A DNA stretch of 64,000 bases from Shewanella marina JCM 15074 (lineage in GTDB: Bacteria; Pseudomonadota; Gammaproteobacteria; Enterobacterales; Shewanellaceae), in the NCBI RefSeq assembly GCF_000614975.1, contig NZ_BALM01000013.1, positions 62,001 through 126,000 of the forward strand. The letters are read 5' to 3'. A program made the position numbers and the translations under genes. Each line of letters starts with the position of its first letter. Position 1 is the first letter of the stretch. The notes under the pieces are model-generated. The model was not told the origin of the DNA, made no database searches, and was given only the letters and a program-made list of their open reading frames with translations. This document shows, piece after piece, positions 8,579-16,914 of the stretch.

Positions 8579-10318
8579 GTGAAGCCAAAGTTAAAAATGC
8601 GTTTGGGCGACTTGTTAGTTCAAGAGCATATTATTTCTGAACAACAACTACAGCTGGCATTAACTGAGCACCAACTGAGTGGTAAAAAGTTAGGGCGTAC
8701 CTTAATTGATTTATCATTTATTACCGAAAGACAGCTGCTGGAATTTTTATCGCAGCAGTTAAATCTGCCATTTTTAGATATCAGTAAGAAAGCGATCCCT
8801 GCTGCAACAGTTAATCTGTTAACAGAGGTACAAGCTCGACGTAATCGTGCATTAGTGGTTGAAGACAGTGGTACTTCAGTGCTGGTGGCAATGAGTGATC
8901 CCGCTGATATTCATGCTCTTGATACGCTTGAGACGTTACTCGCTCCTAAGGCATTGGATGTTGCGGTTGTGACAGAAAGACAGCTATTGGATGCATTTGA
9001 TAATCTATATCGTCAAACCGATCAGATCGCTAAGATTGCAGGCAAACTTGAGCAAGAATATACCTCGTCTGAAATTTTCGACCTAAATGCAATTACCGCA
9101 GATGACAGTGATAATGAAACCACTGTGGTGAAGTTATTACAGTCAATTTTTGCTGATGCGGTACAAATGCGTGCATCAGATATTCATATTGAGCCGGGCG
9201 AAAAATCATTACGTATTCGCCAACGTATCGACGGTATCTTACACGAAAATATTTTAAAAGAAGTGAACATTGCAGGCGCATTAGTATTGCGTTTAAAGCT
9301 GATGGCAGGTCTTGATATTTCTGAAAAACGTTTACCGCAAGATGGCCGTTTTCATATCGAAGTGAAAGGCCATCAAATCGATGTGCGTATGTCGACTATG
9401 CCGATTTACCATGGTGAATCTGTGGTAATGCGTTTGCTGGATCAATCTGCTGGTTTATTTGAACTGGATAAAACCGGCATGCCAGAACATATGCTGAAAC
9501 GGATCCGTAAACAGATCCGTAGACCCCATGGCATGTTATTGGTGACAGGACCTACGGGTAGCGGTAAAACCACCACGCTGTATGGTATTTTGTCAGAATT
9601 AAATACTGCTGAACGTAAAATTATTACTGTAGAAGATCCCGTGGAATATCAACTACCACGGATTAACCAAGTACAGGTAAACCATAAAATCGGTTTAGAT
9701 TTCTCTAATGTACTGCGTACTACCTTACGTCAAGACCCTGACATTATCATGGTGGGTGAGATGCGTGACCAAGAGACTGCAGAAATTGGTCTACGTGGTG
9801 CATTGACTGGTCACTTTGTATTATCAACACTGCATACCAATGATGCGATCACCAGTGCGCTGCGTTTACTTGATATGGGGGCGGCGAGTTACTTAGTGGC
9901 GAGTGCGCTACGGGTTGTGATTGCGCAGCGTTTAGTGAGACGAGTATGTGATAACTGCGCGGCGCCTTATACTTTAACTGCACATGACAAAGCTTGGTTA
10001 TCAAGTTTCTCTGACATTGATTTTAACCAGATGAGCTTGCGAGTTGGCCATGGCTGTCAAAGTTGTAATGGTAGTGGCTATCGTGGCCGTATTGGTATTT
10101 TTGAAATGCTTGAACTTGATGAAGCTATGATAGATGCAATGCGTAGTGGTAATCCGCAAGATTTTGCGATTGCAGCAAGAAAGAGCCCCAACTTTACTCC
10201 TTTAGCAGAATCTGCTTTGCATTACTTAGCATCGGGTCATACCACGATAGAAGAGATTGCGAAATTGATCGAAGATATTGATGGAATTGAAAACTTATCA
10301 GGCACTGACGAGGCATAG
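8579..10318 (+). CDS. mshE: MshE, pilus extension ATPase with c-di-GMP-binding domain
   Basis: 579 aa GspE/PilB-family ATPase that powers pilin polymerisation. The N-terminal MshEN domain (about 8-80) shows the two tandem c-di-GMP-binding motifs starting RLGDLLV and KLGRTLI; this domain type is the one defined in Vibrio cholerae MshE. Then come the N2 domain, Walker A GPTGSGKT at 324-331, the Asp box/Walker B region DPDIIMVGEMRD, the His box TLHTNDA, and a Cys4 zinc motif (C457, C460, C493, C496). It starts at GTG 8579 with AGGAG just upstream. It is the only protein in the window with a clear c-di-GMP site. Confidence 0.94.
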   Translation: MKPKLKMRLGDLLVQEHIISEQQLQLALTEHQLSGKKLGRTLIDLSFITERQLLEFLSQQLNLPFLDISKKAIPAATVNLLTEVQARRNRALVVEDSGTSVLVAMSDPADIHALDTLETLLAPKALDVAVVTERQLLDAFDNLYRQTDQIAKIAGKLEQEYTSSEIFDLNAITADDSDNETTVVKLLQSIFADAVQMRASDIHIEPGEKSLRIRQRIDGILHENILKEVNIAGALVLRLKLMAGLDISEKRLPQDGRFHIEVKGHQIDVRMSTMPIYHGESVVMRLLDQSAGLFELDKTGMPEHMLKRIRKQIRRPHGMLLVTGPTGSGKTTTLYGILSELNTAERKIITVEDPVEYQLPRINQVQVNHKIGLDFSNVLRTTLRQDPDIIMVGEMRDQETAEIGLRGALTGHFVLSTLHTNDAITSALRLLDMGAASYLVASALRVVIAQRLVRRVCDNCAAPYTLTAHDKAWLSSFSDIDFNQMSLRVGHGCQSCNGSGYRGRIGIFEMLELDEAMIDAMRSGNPQDFAIAARKSPNFTPLAESALHYLASGHTTIEEIAKLIEDIDGIENLSGTDEA

Positions 10319-10322
10319 TTAA

Positions 10323-11543
10323 ATGGCATCTTTCCAGTACCGAGGACGTAATTCTGAAGGCAAAGCCGTGACAGGCAATGTTGATGCTAGTGATGAGGGC
10401 GCAGCTGCCGATCAGCTGTTAGCTCGAGGCATTATTCCACTTGAAATTAATTTTGTTAAAGAGGTCAAATCTTTTGATCTCAATACCATTTTTGCTTCAA
10501 AAGTGAGCCTTGAAGAGCTACAAATTTTTACGCGACAGATGTACTCATTAACTCGTTCCGGTATTCCATTATTACGTGCGATTGCGGGGTTATCAGAAAC
10601 CTCGCATTCACCGAGAATGGTCGCTGCACTTGATGATATTACAGAGCAGTTAACTTCTGGTCGGCCATTGTCATCGGCCATGAATCAACATCCTGATGTT
10701 TTTGATGCGCTGTTTGTGTCGATGATCCACGTAGGTGAGAATACCGGTAAATTGGAAGATGCCTTCTTACAATTGTCTGGCTATATTGAACGCGAACAAG
10801 AAACTCGCCGTCGCATTAAAGCCGCTATTCGTTATCCAATCTTTGTTTTAATGTCGATTGGTATTGCGATGGTCATTCTCAATATCTTTGTTATTCCAAA
10901 GTTTGCCAGTATGTTTGCCCGCTTTGGTGCAGAACTGCCATTGCCTACTCGGATCCTAATTGGTACCTCAAATTTCTTTGTTAATTACTGGTATTTATTG
11001 GCTTTGGGATTTGTGGCGCTAGTGATTGGCATCCGTTATTGGTTACATACTCCCAAAGGGGAGAAAAAGTGGGATCAGTGGAAATTACATTTACCCGTTG
11101 TAGGAACGATAATTGAGCGTTCCATTTTATCCCGTTATTGCCGCAGCTTTTCAATGATGTTGAGTTCAGGTGTGCCAATGACACAAGCATTAAGCTTGGT
11201 GGCTGATGCGGTTGATAATGCCTTTATGCATGACAATATTGTCGCGATGCGACGCGGTATTGAGGCGGGAGATTCCATGCTCAGAGCCTCGACCCAAAGT
11301 AAAATGTTCACTCCGCTGGTATTGCAAATGGTGGCGGTGGGTGAAGAAACGGGGCAAATCGATCAACTGTTAAATGATGCTGCTGATTTTTATGAAGGTG
11401 AAGTGGATTATGACCTGAAAAATCTAACCGCTAAGCTTGAGCCGATTTTGATCGGGGTTGTCGCTGTGATTGTATTGATCCTCGCATTGGGTATCTATCT
11501 GCCTATGTGGGATATGCTTAATGTCGTGAAAGGACAAGGCTAA
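10323..11543 (+). CDS. mshG: MshG, inner-membrane platform protein (GspF/PilC family)
   Basis: 406 aa polytopic protein with two T2SF domains (about 68-190 and 270-395) and three hydrophobic segments (about 170-192, 220-240, 375-397). The N-terminus MASFQYRGRNSEGKAV is the standard family start. The glycine-rich RQMYSLTRSGIPLLRA and FSMMLSSGVPMTQAL segments mark the two domains. It forms the rotor/platform on which MshE acts. It lies 4 bp after mshE and overlaps mshF by 1 bp. Confidence 0.93.
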   Translation: MASFQYRGRNSEGKAVTGNVDASDEGAAADQLLARGIIPLEINFVKEVKSFDLNTIFASKVSLEELQIFTRQMYSLTRSGIPLLRAIAGLSETSHSPRMVAALDDITEQLTSGRPLSSAMNQHPDVFDALFVSMIHVGENTGKLEDAFLQLSGYIEREQETRRRIKAAIRYPIFVLMSIGIAMVILNIFVIPKFASMFARFGAELPLPTRILIGTSNFFVNYWYLLALGFVALVIGIRYWLHTPKGEKKWDQWKLHLPVVGTIIERSILSRYCRSFSMMLSSGVPMTQALSLVADAVDNAFMHDNIVAMRRGIEAGDSMLRASTQSKMFTPLVLQMVAVGEETGQIDQLLNDAADFYEGEVDYDLKNLTAKLEPILIGVVAVIVLILALGIYLPMWDMLNVVKGQG

Positions 11544-12031
11544 TGTTGCAAGACAAACTCAATGACAACATGAATCGATTGCATATATGGCTTATATCCG
11601 TTTCGATTATTCTATTTGTTATTGCCGTTGTCGCATGGCGTCATTTTGAACAGTTAACACCAGGATATGGTTACAGTGTCAAATTAGAGCAAGATCGTAT
11701 TGCTTATGTGTTGGCTATGGTTAAAGGTCAATGGTTAAGCGTAGGGCAACCGCAGCAACTCAAAGTGGATTGGCAACTATTTGATGGCTTTCGGCCACAG
11801 CAAAAAGTGGTATTTGTGATGTCACAAGGTGGTTGGCCTGTTATTGAAAAAAACAGCGATTCAGGCTGCCAATTACTCTGGTATCAACTGCTAGGAAAAA
11901 CAACATTCGAGCTCAATGTTGATACGTTTTACCTACATGACGCTAACACTTGCAATTATATTGATGCTAGAGGGGATACGTTGTCCTATCAATTAGGTAA
12001 TGGAAGCGTCATTTTTTCGACAAACAGATAG
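11543..12031 (+). CDS. mshF: MshF, MSHA biogenesis protein
   Basis: 162 aa protein with an N-terminal membrane helix (about 14-33, LHIWLISVSIILFVIAVVAW) and a periplasmic remainder with two cysteines (about 112 and 134). Identification comes mainly from its place between mshG and mshB and from its size and topology; the family has no well-described biochemical role. The ATG overlaps the mshG stop by one base. It is the last gene before the pilin genes; a 72-bp gap to mshB follows the next ribosome site region. Confidence 0.75.
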   Translation: MLQDKLNDNMNRLHIWLISVSIILFVIAVVAWRHFEQLTPGYGYSVKLEQDRIAYVLAMVKGQWLSVGQPQQLKVDWQLFDGFRPQQKVVFVMSQGGWPVIEKNSDSGCQLLWYQLLGKTTFELNVDTFYLHDANTCNYIDARGDTLSYQLGNGSVIFSTNR

Positions 12032-12114
12032 CTAAATTGTATTTATCGCTACTAAAATATTGATTAAATGCTAAAATATTAGGCAAAGCAGAGTACTTTT
12101 GATTGAGGATGGGC

Positions 12115-12717
12115 ATGAGACAAAAACAACAAGGCTTCTCGTTAATAGAGCTAGTAATTGTTATCGTTATTTTAGGTTTATTAGCGGCAACTGCTATTCC
12201 ACGTTTTTTGAACGTAACCGATGATGCAGAAGATGCCACTGTTGATGGCGTTGCTGGTGGTTTAGCTACCGCAGTCAGTTTTGTGCGTTCACAATGGGAA
12301 GTTGATGGTCGTCGTAATGACGTGGTGGTGATGGATGGCCATAAGGTGGCACTTGATCCGCGTTTTGGTTACCCAACTGGTTTGACTAATACCGATGCAA
12401 CTCAGATGACAGCGGCTAGTTGTCAGCAAGTATTCAATGACGTATTACAAAATGCGCCGCGCAATGTGTTATTGAGTCAAGATGCACGTCGTTCACGTTA
12501 TTTAGTGAGTGTGGAGGAGAATAATGTGCCTTCATCTGTGGATTTAAATGGTAATCAAGTTGCCGATTTAGACACCTGTGTTTATTACTTAACCAATACT
12601 GTTAAGACTAATCCAGACAACGGTATTGCAGTTGCTGGTATCACCACTTCTAGCCCTGGAGTGAAAGGCGTGACTTATGTACCGGGAACCGGACAGATCA
12701 GTAGTTTCGTTAATTAA
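12115..12717 (+). CDS. mshB: MshB, minor type IV prepilin
   Basis: 200 aa prepilin: short basic leader MRQKQQG cut before Phe, then FSLIELVIVIVILG with the conserved Glu at mature +5. The globular domain carries a C-terminal Cys pair region (SCQQVF and DTCVYY). ATG 12115 has GAGG six bases upstream; the earlier TTG 12103 and ATG 12109 would lengthen the leader without a better ribosome site. By family knowledge a pseudopilin-like minor subunit. It is followed by a strong terminator (12778-12814), so it is likely transcribed apart from the mshA array. Confidence 0.85.
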   Translation: MRQKQQGFSLIELVIVIVILGLLAATAIPRFLNVTDDAEDATVDGVAGGLATAVSFVRSQWEVDGRRNDVVVMDGHKVALDPRFGYPTGLTNTDATQMTAASCQQVFNDVLQNAPRNVLLSQDARRSRYLVSVEENNVPSSVDLNGNQVADLDTCVYYLTNTVKTNPDNGIAVAGITTSSPGVKGVTYVPGTGQISSFVN

Positions 12718-13061
12718 TTCACGGTAATGGTTAAAGATTAAACAATCTTAATAAACCAAAAACAAAAGAAAACTATGATAGAGTGCCTGAAAAATAGGCG
12801 CTCTATTTTGTTTTAATGGGGACGCTATATTAGTAATGTCTCCATTAATACTAATCGCAGTGCTATTTACTGTGAATTAGTCGATAGCTTATGGAAGAGC
12901 TCAACTGTAATCATAAATAGATAAACTGTTTAGGTATTCACTCTACAATACTTAAATATCTTATTTATTTGAAGTATGACGACGGTTAGCTTGTGGTATT
13001 CCCCCCTCAAGACTCCTCAGTTCGTCATTAATTAACCTATTTTGTCGTAAGGTCATTATTA
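12718..13061 (+). other. Intergenic region: mshB terminator and mshA1 leader/promoter region
   Basis: 344 bp without a gene. It holds the mshB terminator (12778-12814), then a weaker bulged hairpin near 12823-12856 (TTAGTAATG with CATTAATACTAA), and an AT-rich stretch before mshA copy 1 that must contain the promoter of the pilin array. A TACAAT hexamer lies near 12943 but no convincing -35 partner was found. A C-run (CCCCCCTC) near 13002-13010 is unusual. No ORF with a ribosome site was seen. Confidence 0.5.
12778..12814 (+). terminator. Rho-independent terminator after mshB
   Basis: An 11-bp stem (ATAGAGTGCCT pairing with AGGCGCTCTAT, one G-T wobble) with a 7-base A-rich loop, followed by TTTGTTTT. 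It separates mshB from the mshA array. Confidence 0.85.
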
Positions 13062-13571
13062 ATGAAAAAACAACAAGGTTTTACCCTAATTGAATTAGTG
13101 GTAGTGATCATTATTTTGGGTATTTTAGCTGTGGTAGCTGCGCCTAAATTTATCAATCTGCAAGGCGATGCTCGTGCTTCAACCTTAAAAGGGATGCAAG
13201 CAGCACTTCAAGGTGCAAATACCTTAGTTCATTCAAAGTCTCTAATTGCTGGCACAGAGAAATTAAGTTCTGCAGTGACGAAGCCTGCAACAGCTCCTAC
13301 AGCTGACGGAGTTGCAATTAATTATGGTTATGTAGATGCTACTCCTGAGGCAATTAAAGCTGCTTTAGGGGCAGACTTTACCGCTAATGGTGATTGGGTT
13401 GTTGGTAACAAAATTGTAGCAACTAGTGATAAAGGTGCATCAATAGATATCGCACAAAAAGATGCTCCTGGCTCAACAAAATTATCTAGTTCAACTTGTA
13501 AGCTTACTTACACTGCACCATTGAAAGCAGGTGATCAACCTGATTATGTTATTACAGCGACTAAGTGTTAA
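13062..13571 (+). CDS. mshA: MshA-like major pilin, copy 1
   Basis: 169 aa type IVa prepilin: leader MKKQQG cut before Phe, Glu at mature +5, and the conserved N-terminal helix ending [20 protein letters not shown]. The C-terminal D-region is closed by a Cys pair (TCKLTYTAP... and the final Cys). First of six tandem paralogues; all share about the first 55 residues nearly unchanged while the globular domain differs. A ribosome site AAGG precedes the ATG. The spacing to copy 2 is 14 bp and to copy 3 a further 14 bp, so copies 1-3 probably form one transcript ending at the terminator near 14611. Confidence 0.92.
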   Translation: MKKQQGFTLIELVVVIIILGILAVVAAPKFINLQGDARASTLKGMQAALQGANTLVHSKSLIAGTEKLSSAVTKPATAPTADGVAINYGYVDATPEAIKAALGADFTANGDWVVGNKIVATSDKGASIDIAQKDAPGSTKLSSSTCKLTYTAPLKAGDQPDYVITATKC

Positions 13572-13585
13572 TTAGGAATCAAATC

Positions 13586-14059
13586 ATGAAAAAGCAACAA
13601 GGTTTTACCCTAATTGAGTTAGTGGTAGTGATCATTATTTTAGGCATTTTAGCGGTTGTAGCTGCGCCTAAATTTATCAACCTGCAAGGTGATGCACGTG
13701 CTTCAACCTTAAAAGGGATGGAAGCTGCGATTCAAGGTGCGAATACTTTAGTTTATTCAAAAGCTTCTTTAGCTGGTGACGAGAAAGCTGCTAAAGATAA
13801 AAAAGTAACTGTTGCTAATAAAGACGTTAATTTAGCTTATGGCTACATTAAAGCCGATGCAGCCGATATTCAAAACGCAGTTGATGCCAATGCAGCAGAT
13901 TGGACTATTACAGGTACTGGCCCTGTTGTAATAACGCAAGTTGGTGCTCCTGCTGCAACTGGTGATGGTGACACATTAAAAGCATGTCAATTGACTTATA
14001 CAGCACCAACAGCTCCAGGTAACCAACCAACTTATACTATTGTAGATAATGGCTGCTAA
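13586..14059 (+). CDS. mshA: MshA-like major pilin, copy 2
   Basis: 157 aa prepilin with the same MKKQQG leader and N-terminal helix as copy 1; the conserved block runs to GANTLVYSKASLAG. The globular part (about 65-157) is Ala/Asp/Lys rich and unlike copy 1 except for the closing CQLTYTAP...NGC disulfide loop. ATG 13586 is chosen: TTAGGAAT lies 8-13 bases upstream and gives the conserved leader, while the in-frame upstream TTG at 13565 overlaps copy 1. The ribosome-site segment TTAGGAAT is repeated before copy 3. Confidence 0.92.
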   Translation: MKKQQGFTLIELVVVIIILGILAVVAAPKFINLQGDARASTLKGMEAAIQGANTLVYSKASLAGDEKAAKDKKVTVANKDVNLAYGYIKADAADIQNAVDANAADWTITGTGPVVITQVGAPAATGDGDTLKACQLTYTAPTAPGNQPTYTIVDNGC

Positions 14060-14073
14060 TTAGGAATTTACTC

Positions 14074-14577
14074 ATGAAAAAACAACAAGGTTTTACCCTA
14101 ATTGAATTAGTGGTAGTGATTATTATTTTAGGTATTTTAGCTGTAGTGGCTGCGCCTAAATTTATCAACCTACAAGGTGATGCGCGTGTATCAACCCTAA
14201 AAGGCATGCAAGCTGCAATTCAAAGCGCGAATACATTAGTTTATTCAAAAGCTTCTCTGCAAGGCCTTGAAGATAAAGCAGGTCAAACAGTTAAGTTATC
14301 TAATACCTCTGGTGACACTGTAACTACCGATTTTGGTAGCATAGTGGCTACAAAAGCTGCTTTATCTAAAGGCTTAGATGTTAAATTTACTGAAGGAACT
14401 TCACCATCAGCAGCCGAAGATGGTTGGATTATTAACGTTCCTAAAGATAGTAATACTGCGACAATATGGCAAGCTGGTGCTCCTGATAAGTGTACTTTAA
14501 CTTATACTCCTGCAACTAAGGCTGATGATACAGTGACAGCTCCAACATTTACTATTGCTTCTGCGTCTGATTGTTAA
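14074..14577 (+). CDS. mshA: MshA-like major pilin, copy 3
   Basis: 167 aa prepilin, leader MKKQQG, conserved N-terminal helix, GANTLVYSKASLQG at the end of the shared block. The variable domain differs from copies 1 and 2 and contains EDGWIINVPKDSNTATIWQ, closest to copy 5 (EWILFVSDGVATIWQ). It closes with CTLTYTPA...SDC. It lies 14 bp after copy 2 with the same TTAGGAAT ribosome-site region, and a good terminator follows 33 bp after the stop. Confidence 0.92.
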   Translation: MKKQQGFTLIELVVVIIILGILAVVAAPKFINLQGDARVSTLKGMQAAIQSANTLVYSKASLQGLEDKAGQTVKLSNTSGDTVTTDFGSIVATKAALSKGLDVKFTEGTSPSAAEDGWIINVPKDSNTATIWQAGAPDKCTLTYTPATKADDTVTAPTFTIASASDC

Positions 14578-14606
14578 TCTAACAATCTAGTTATTTAGCA
14601 AATATT

Positions 14607-14637
14607 AAAAACCAGTGGTTACCCACTGGTTTTTTTA
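14607..14637 (+). terminator. Rho-independent terminator after mshA copy 3
   Basis: Perfect 8-bp stem ACCAGTGG/CCACTGGT with a 4-base loop (TTAC), A-run before and seven T residues after. It ends the copy 1-3 unit. Confidence 0.9.
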
Positions 14638-14837
14638 TATCTGTCATCTAATTAATCTCAGCATATTTATATTCTTGTTCATACCACTAAATAATTAAAA
14701 CACTTTCGATACAAACTGTTACCAGTAATTCTTTGGGCTGATAAAGTGCTGAATAGTATCATGCTAAAGATGTAATAAATGGTTAGCTATTTAAGCAAAA
14801 GTTATTTTGTAAGTGGTATTTAGTTAAGGACTGATGG

Positions 14838-15310
14838 ATGAACAAACAACAAGGTTTTACCCTAATTGAATTGGTGGTGGTGATTATTATTTTAGGTATT
14901 TTAGCGGTAGTGGCTGCGCCTAAATTTATTAATTTACAAACTGATGCGCGCGCATCAACCTTAAAAGGGATGCAAGCCGCACTACAAGGGGCGAATAGCT
15001 TGTATATTCGAAGTCATTGATTGCTGGTACACAAAATGATGATGTGAATGCTAATAAAACAGTTATGGTAGGCACTGCTCCTGTAAAAACAAATTTTGGT
15101 TATATTAATACCGCTGCCGATGATGTAATTGCTGCACTAGATGCTGATTTTACGGATAAAGGTGACTGGGATATTACGAGTGACAATACGATAGTAACTA
15201 TTACACAAAAAGGTGCACCAGCTATTGATGGTGACAAAGCCTGTAATCTGACCTATAAGCTAAATACTGATAATCAACCTGTTTATACCATTAAGAATAA
15301 TGGTTGTTAA
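14838..15310 (+). pseudogene. mshA: MshA-like major pilin, copy 4, frameshifted
   Basis: The reading frame starts MNKQQG and follows the other copies through [10 protein letters not shown], then runs out of frame into a TGA at 15018-15020 after 60 residues. The rest of a normal pilin (AGTQNDDVNANKT... CNLTYKLN ... NGC) continues in another frame to 15310. The break is in agcTTGTAtattcg near 15000-15005: one extra base (for example TTGGTA) restores [12 protein letters not shown] and a 157-aa pilin, the size of copy 2. It is thus a recently broken gene, a switchable gene, or a sequencing error; the downstream half shows no other damage. It has its own upstream gap and its own terminator. Confidence 0.85.
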
Positions 15311-15326
15311 TCTATATTGAATCCCT

Positions 15327-15354
15327 AAAAGCCCGCTAATCGCGGGCTTTTTTG
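15327..15354 (+). terminator. Rho-independent terminator after mshA copy 4
   Basis: 9-bp stem AAAGCCCGC/GCGGGCTTT with a 5-base loop followed by a T-run, 17 bp after the copy 4 stop. Confidence 0.9.
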
Positions 15355-15516
15355 TCTCCAGATTTTATGTCTCGTGCCCATTTTTCTGCTGTTTTAACAG
15401 ATCTTTGCTAGAAATTAGCAATCAGCAATATCTTAACTAAACTTAACATTCGTAGTGCATAAGGCTGACGTGTTACATCGTGTTGATAGCCAATATGATT
15501 AGATGGAGACAAGATA

Positions 15517-16035
15517 ATGAACAATAAGCAACAAGGTTTTACCTTAATCGAATTGGTAGTAGTGATTATTATTTTAGGTATTTTAGCGGTAATTGCGGTG
15601 CCTAAATTTATTAATATTCAAAATGACGCCAGAATATCAACCTTGAAAGGGATGAAAGCCGCGATTCAAGGGGCTAATAGTTTGATTTACTCTAAAGCTT
15701 CTCTGCAAGGTGAAGAGGAGTTAGCCACGGCGACAGTAAATCTTGATGGTAAGAGTACGCCAACTAAAACAGTGGCGGTGGCTTATGGTTATATGCAGGC
15801 AACGGAAGCATCGTTAGAAGCAGGCGTCGATGTTAAATTTAATATTGCGACTAGCGCGACAGATAATACCGTCGCAACTAACAATGGTGGTGAGTGGATT
15901 TTATTTGTGAGTGATGGTGTTGCAACAATTTGGCAGCAAGATGCGCCAGCAACTTGTCGTTTTACCTATACCCAAGCCAGTAGTTCAGGTAACTCCCCCA
16001 CCTTTAGTGCTATGCCAACAGAGTCATCTTGCTAG
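15517..16035 (+). CDS. mshA: MshA-like major pilin, copy 5
   Basis: 172 aa prepilin with leader MNNKQQG and a slightly divergent N-terminal helix (AVIAVPKFINIQNDARISTL instead of the [20 protein letters not shown] form), so the most divergent helix of the set. The globular domain has its own sequence and closes with CRFTYTQA...ESSC. GGAGAC lies 7 bases before the ATG. A 206-bp gap separates it from copy 4 and a large structured repeat follows it (16091-16206). Confidence 0.92.
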   Translation: MNNKQQGFTLIELVVVIIILGILAVIAVPKFINIQNDARISTLKGMKAAIQGANSLIYSKASLQGEEELATATVNLDGKSTPTKTVAVAYGYMQATEASLEAGVDVKFNIATSATDNTVATNNGGEWILFVSDGVATIWQQDAPATCRFTYTQASSSGNSPTFSAMPTESSC

Positions 16036-16090
16036 TGTGCGTAAAACTTTAGTTGCACAATAAAACATTTGTAATCAATATGTTGAAAAA

Positions 16091-16206
16091 CTCTAACGTG
16101 GACGTTAGTATTTATACTCGGTAGCGCTGGTTGTGTTTGTATCATTGTATATTGATACAAAGAAATTGCTTAATAGACCGCGCTGCCGAGTAACAAGCTT
16201 GTTAGG
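16091..16206. repeat. Complex inverted-repeat element between mshA copies 5 and 6
   Basis: Nested inverted repeats: CTAACGT/ACGTTAG (16093-16108); outer 13-bp arms TACTCGGTAGCGC (16115-16127) and GCGCTGCCGAGTA (16180-16192, one wobble); inner 9-bp arms TTTGTATCA (16136-16144) and TGATACAAA (16153-16161); and the palindrome TAACAAGCTTGTTA (16191-16204). Together they can fold into one long branched hairpin. There is no T-run, so it is not an ordinary terminator. It could be a structured RNA leader for copy 6, a small non-autonomous mobile element or a recombination site. Function unknown. Confidence 0.6.
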
Positions 16207-16234
16207 TGAGCAAAGTAAATCACCGTGATATGGA

Positions 16235-16240
16235 TATAAT
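16235..16240 (+). promoter_or_regulatory. Candidate -10 box for mshA copy 6
   Basis: A perfect TATAAT lies 22 bases before the ATG of copy 6, just downstream of the inverted-repeat element. No good -35 hexamer was found at the right distance, so this is only a candidate. Confidence 0.3.
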
Positions 16241-16262
16241 TTTGTTATAAGGACATAACAGT

Positions 16263-16748
16263 ATGAATAAAAGCCGAGGCTTTACGCTAATCGAGTTAGT
16301 AGTAGTGATTATTATTTTAGGTGTATTAGCGGTAGTGGCTGCGCCTAAATTCATTAATTTACAAGGTGATGCCCGTGCTGCGACCCTAAAGGGATTACAA
16401 GCAGCAATTCAAGGTGCTAATAGCCTAGTGTATTCCAAATCTGCATTAAAAGGGGTGAGTAACTCTGCCACAGCAAGCTTAGCGCTTGATAGTACAACTA
16501 ATGTGCCTGTTGTATATGGTTATGTTGCTTCTACGGCGGCTGCACTAGGACTTGTGCTTGATGCTAATGTTGCTAGCTCTACTGATACAGCGGAACAACA
16601 AGCTGCAGCTGATTGGGTGATTACCAATGACACGGGGTTTGTCACTATTCGTCAAAATGGTGCACCAACAACAGATTGTAATTTGACTTATACTCAAGCT
16701 AACGCAAATGCTTTACCGAGTTATTTAATTACTGCTACAGGTTGTTAG
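16263..16748 (+). CDS. mshA: MshA-like major pilin, copy 6
   Basis: 161 aa prepilin with leader MNKSRG, then the shared helix ([20 protein letters not shown]). The globular domain is Ala/Thr/Ser-rich and closes with CNLTYTQA...TGC. The leader differs from copies 1-5 (SRG rather than QQG), and the same KSRG occurs in MshO. AAGGA is 10 bases upstream of the ATG. A stem-loop without a T-run follows (16764-16788), so some readthrough into mshC is expected. Confidence 0.92.
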   Translation: MNKSRGFTLIELVVVIIILGVLAVVAAPKFINLQGDARAATLKGLQAAIQGANSLVYSKSALKGVSNSATASLALDSTTNVPVVYGYVASTAAALGLVLDANVASSTDTAEQQAAADWVITNDTGFVTIRQNGAPTTDCNLTYTQANANALPSYLITATGC

Positions 16749-16763
16749 TTGTAATAAGCTGTT

Positions 16764-16788
16764 TATTAGGGGCGATATGCCCCTAATA
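16764..16788 (+). terminator. Stem-loop after mshA copy 6 (weak terminator or processing site)
   Basis: Perfect 10-bp stem TATTAGGGGC/GCCCCTAATA with a 5-base loop, 16 bp after the stop, but no T-run. It may lower transcription into mshC-Q relative to the major pilin, or stabilise the pilin mRNA 3' end. Confidence 0.6.
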
Positions 16789-16914
16789 GTATTTAGATGC
16801 CTAGTAATACCTTATCTGCTTTATAAAATATCAACTTCATGATTTAATTAGCTCATTATTTTGACTCTATATTTAATGGTATTGCCATTAATTGTGTAAC
16901 TAGGAAGCAAATCA

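Noticed and set aside
14838..15310. Two separate small genes in place of mshA copy 4
   Set aside because: The second frame has no leader or ribosome site of its own and continues exactly the pilin sequence lost in the first frame.
16091..16207. Integron attC-like site (CTCTAAC ... GTTAGGT) between mshA copies 5 and 6
   Set aside because: The ends fit RYYYAAC/GTTRRRY only partly, and the spacers between end boxes and inner arms are unequal (17 and 8 bases). No integrase or cassette array is present.
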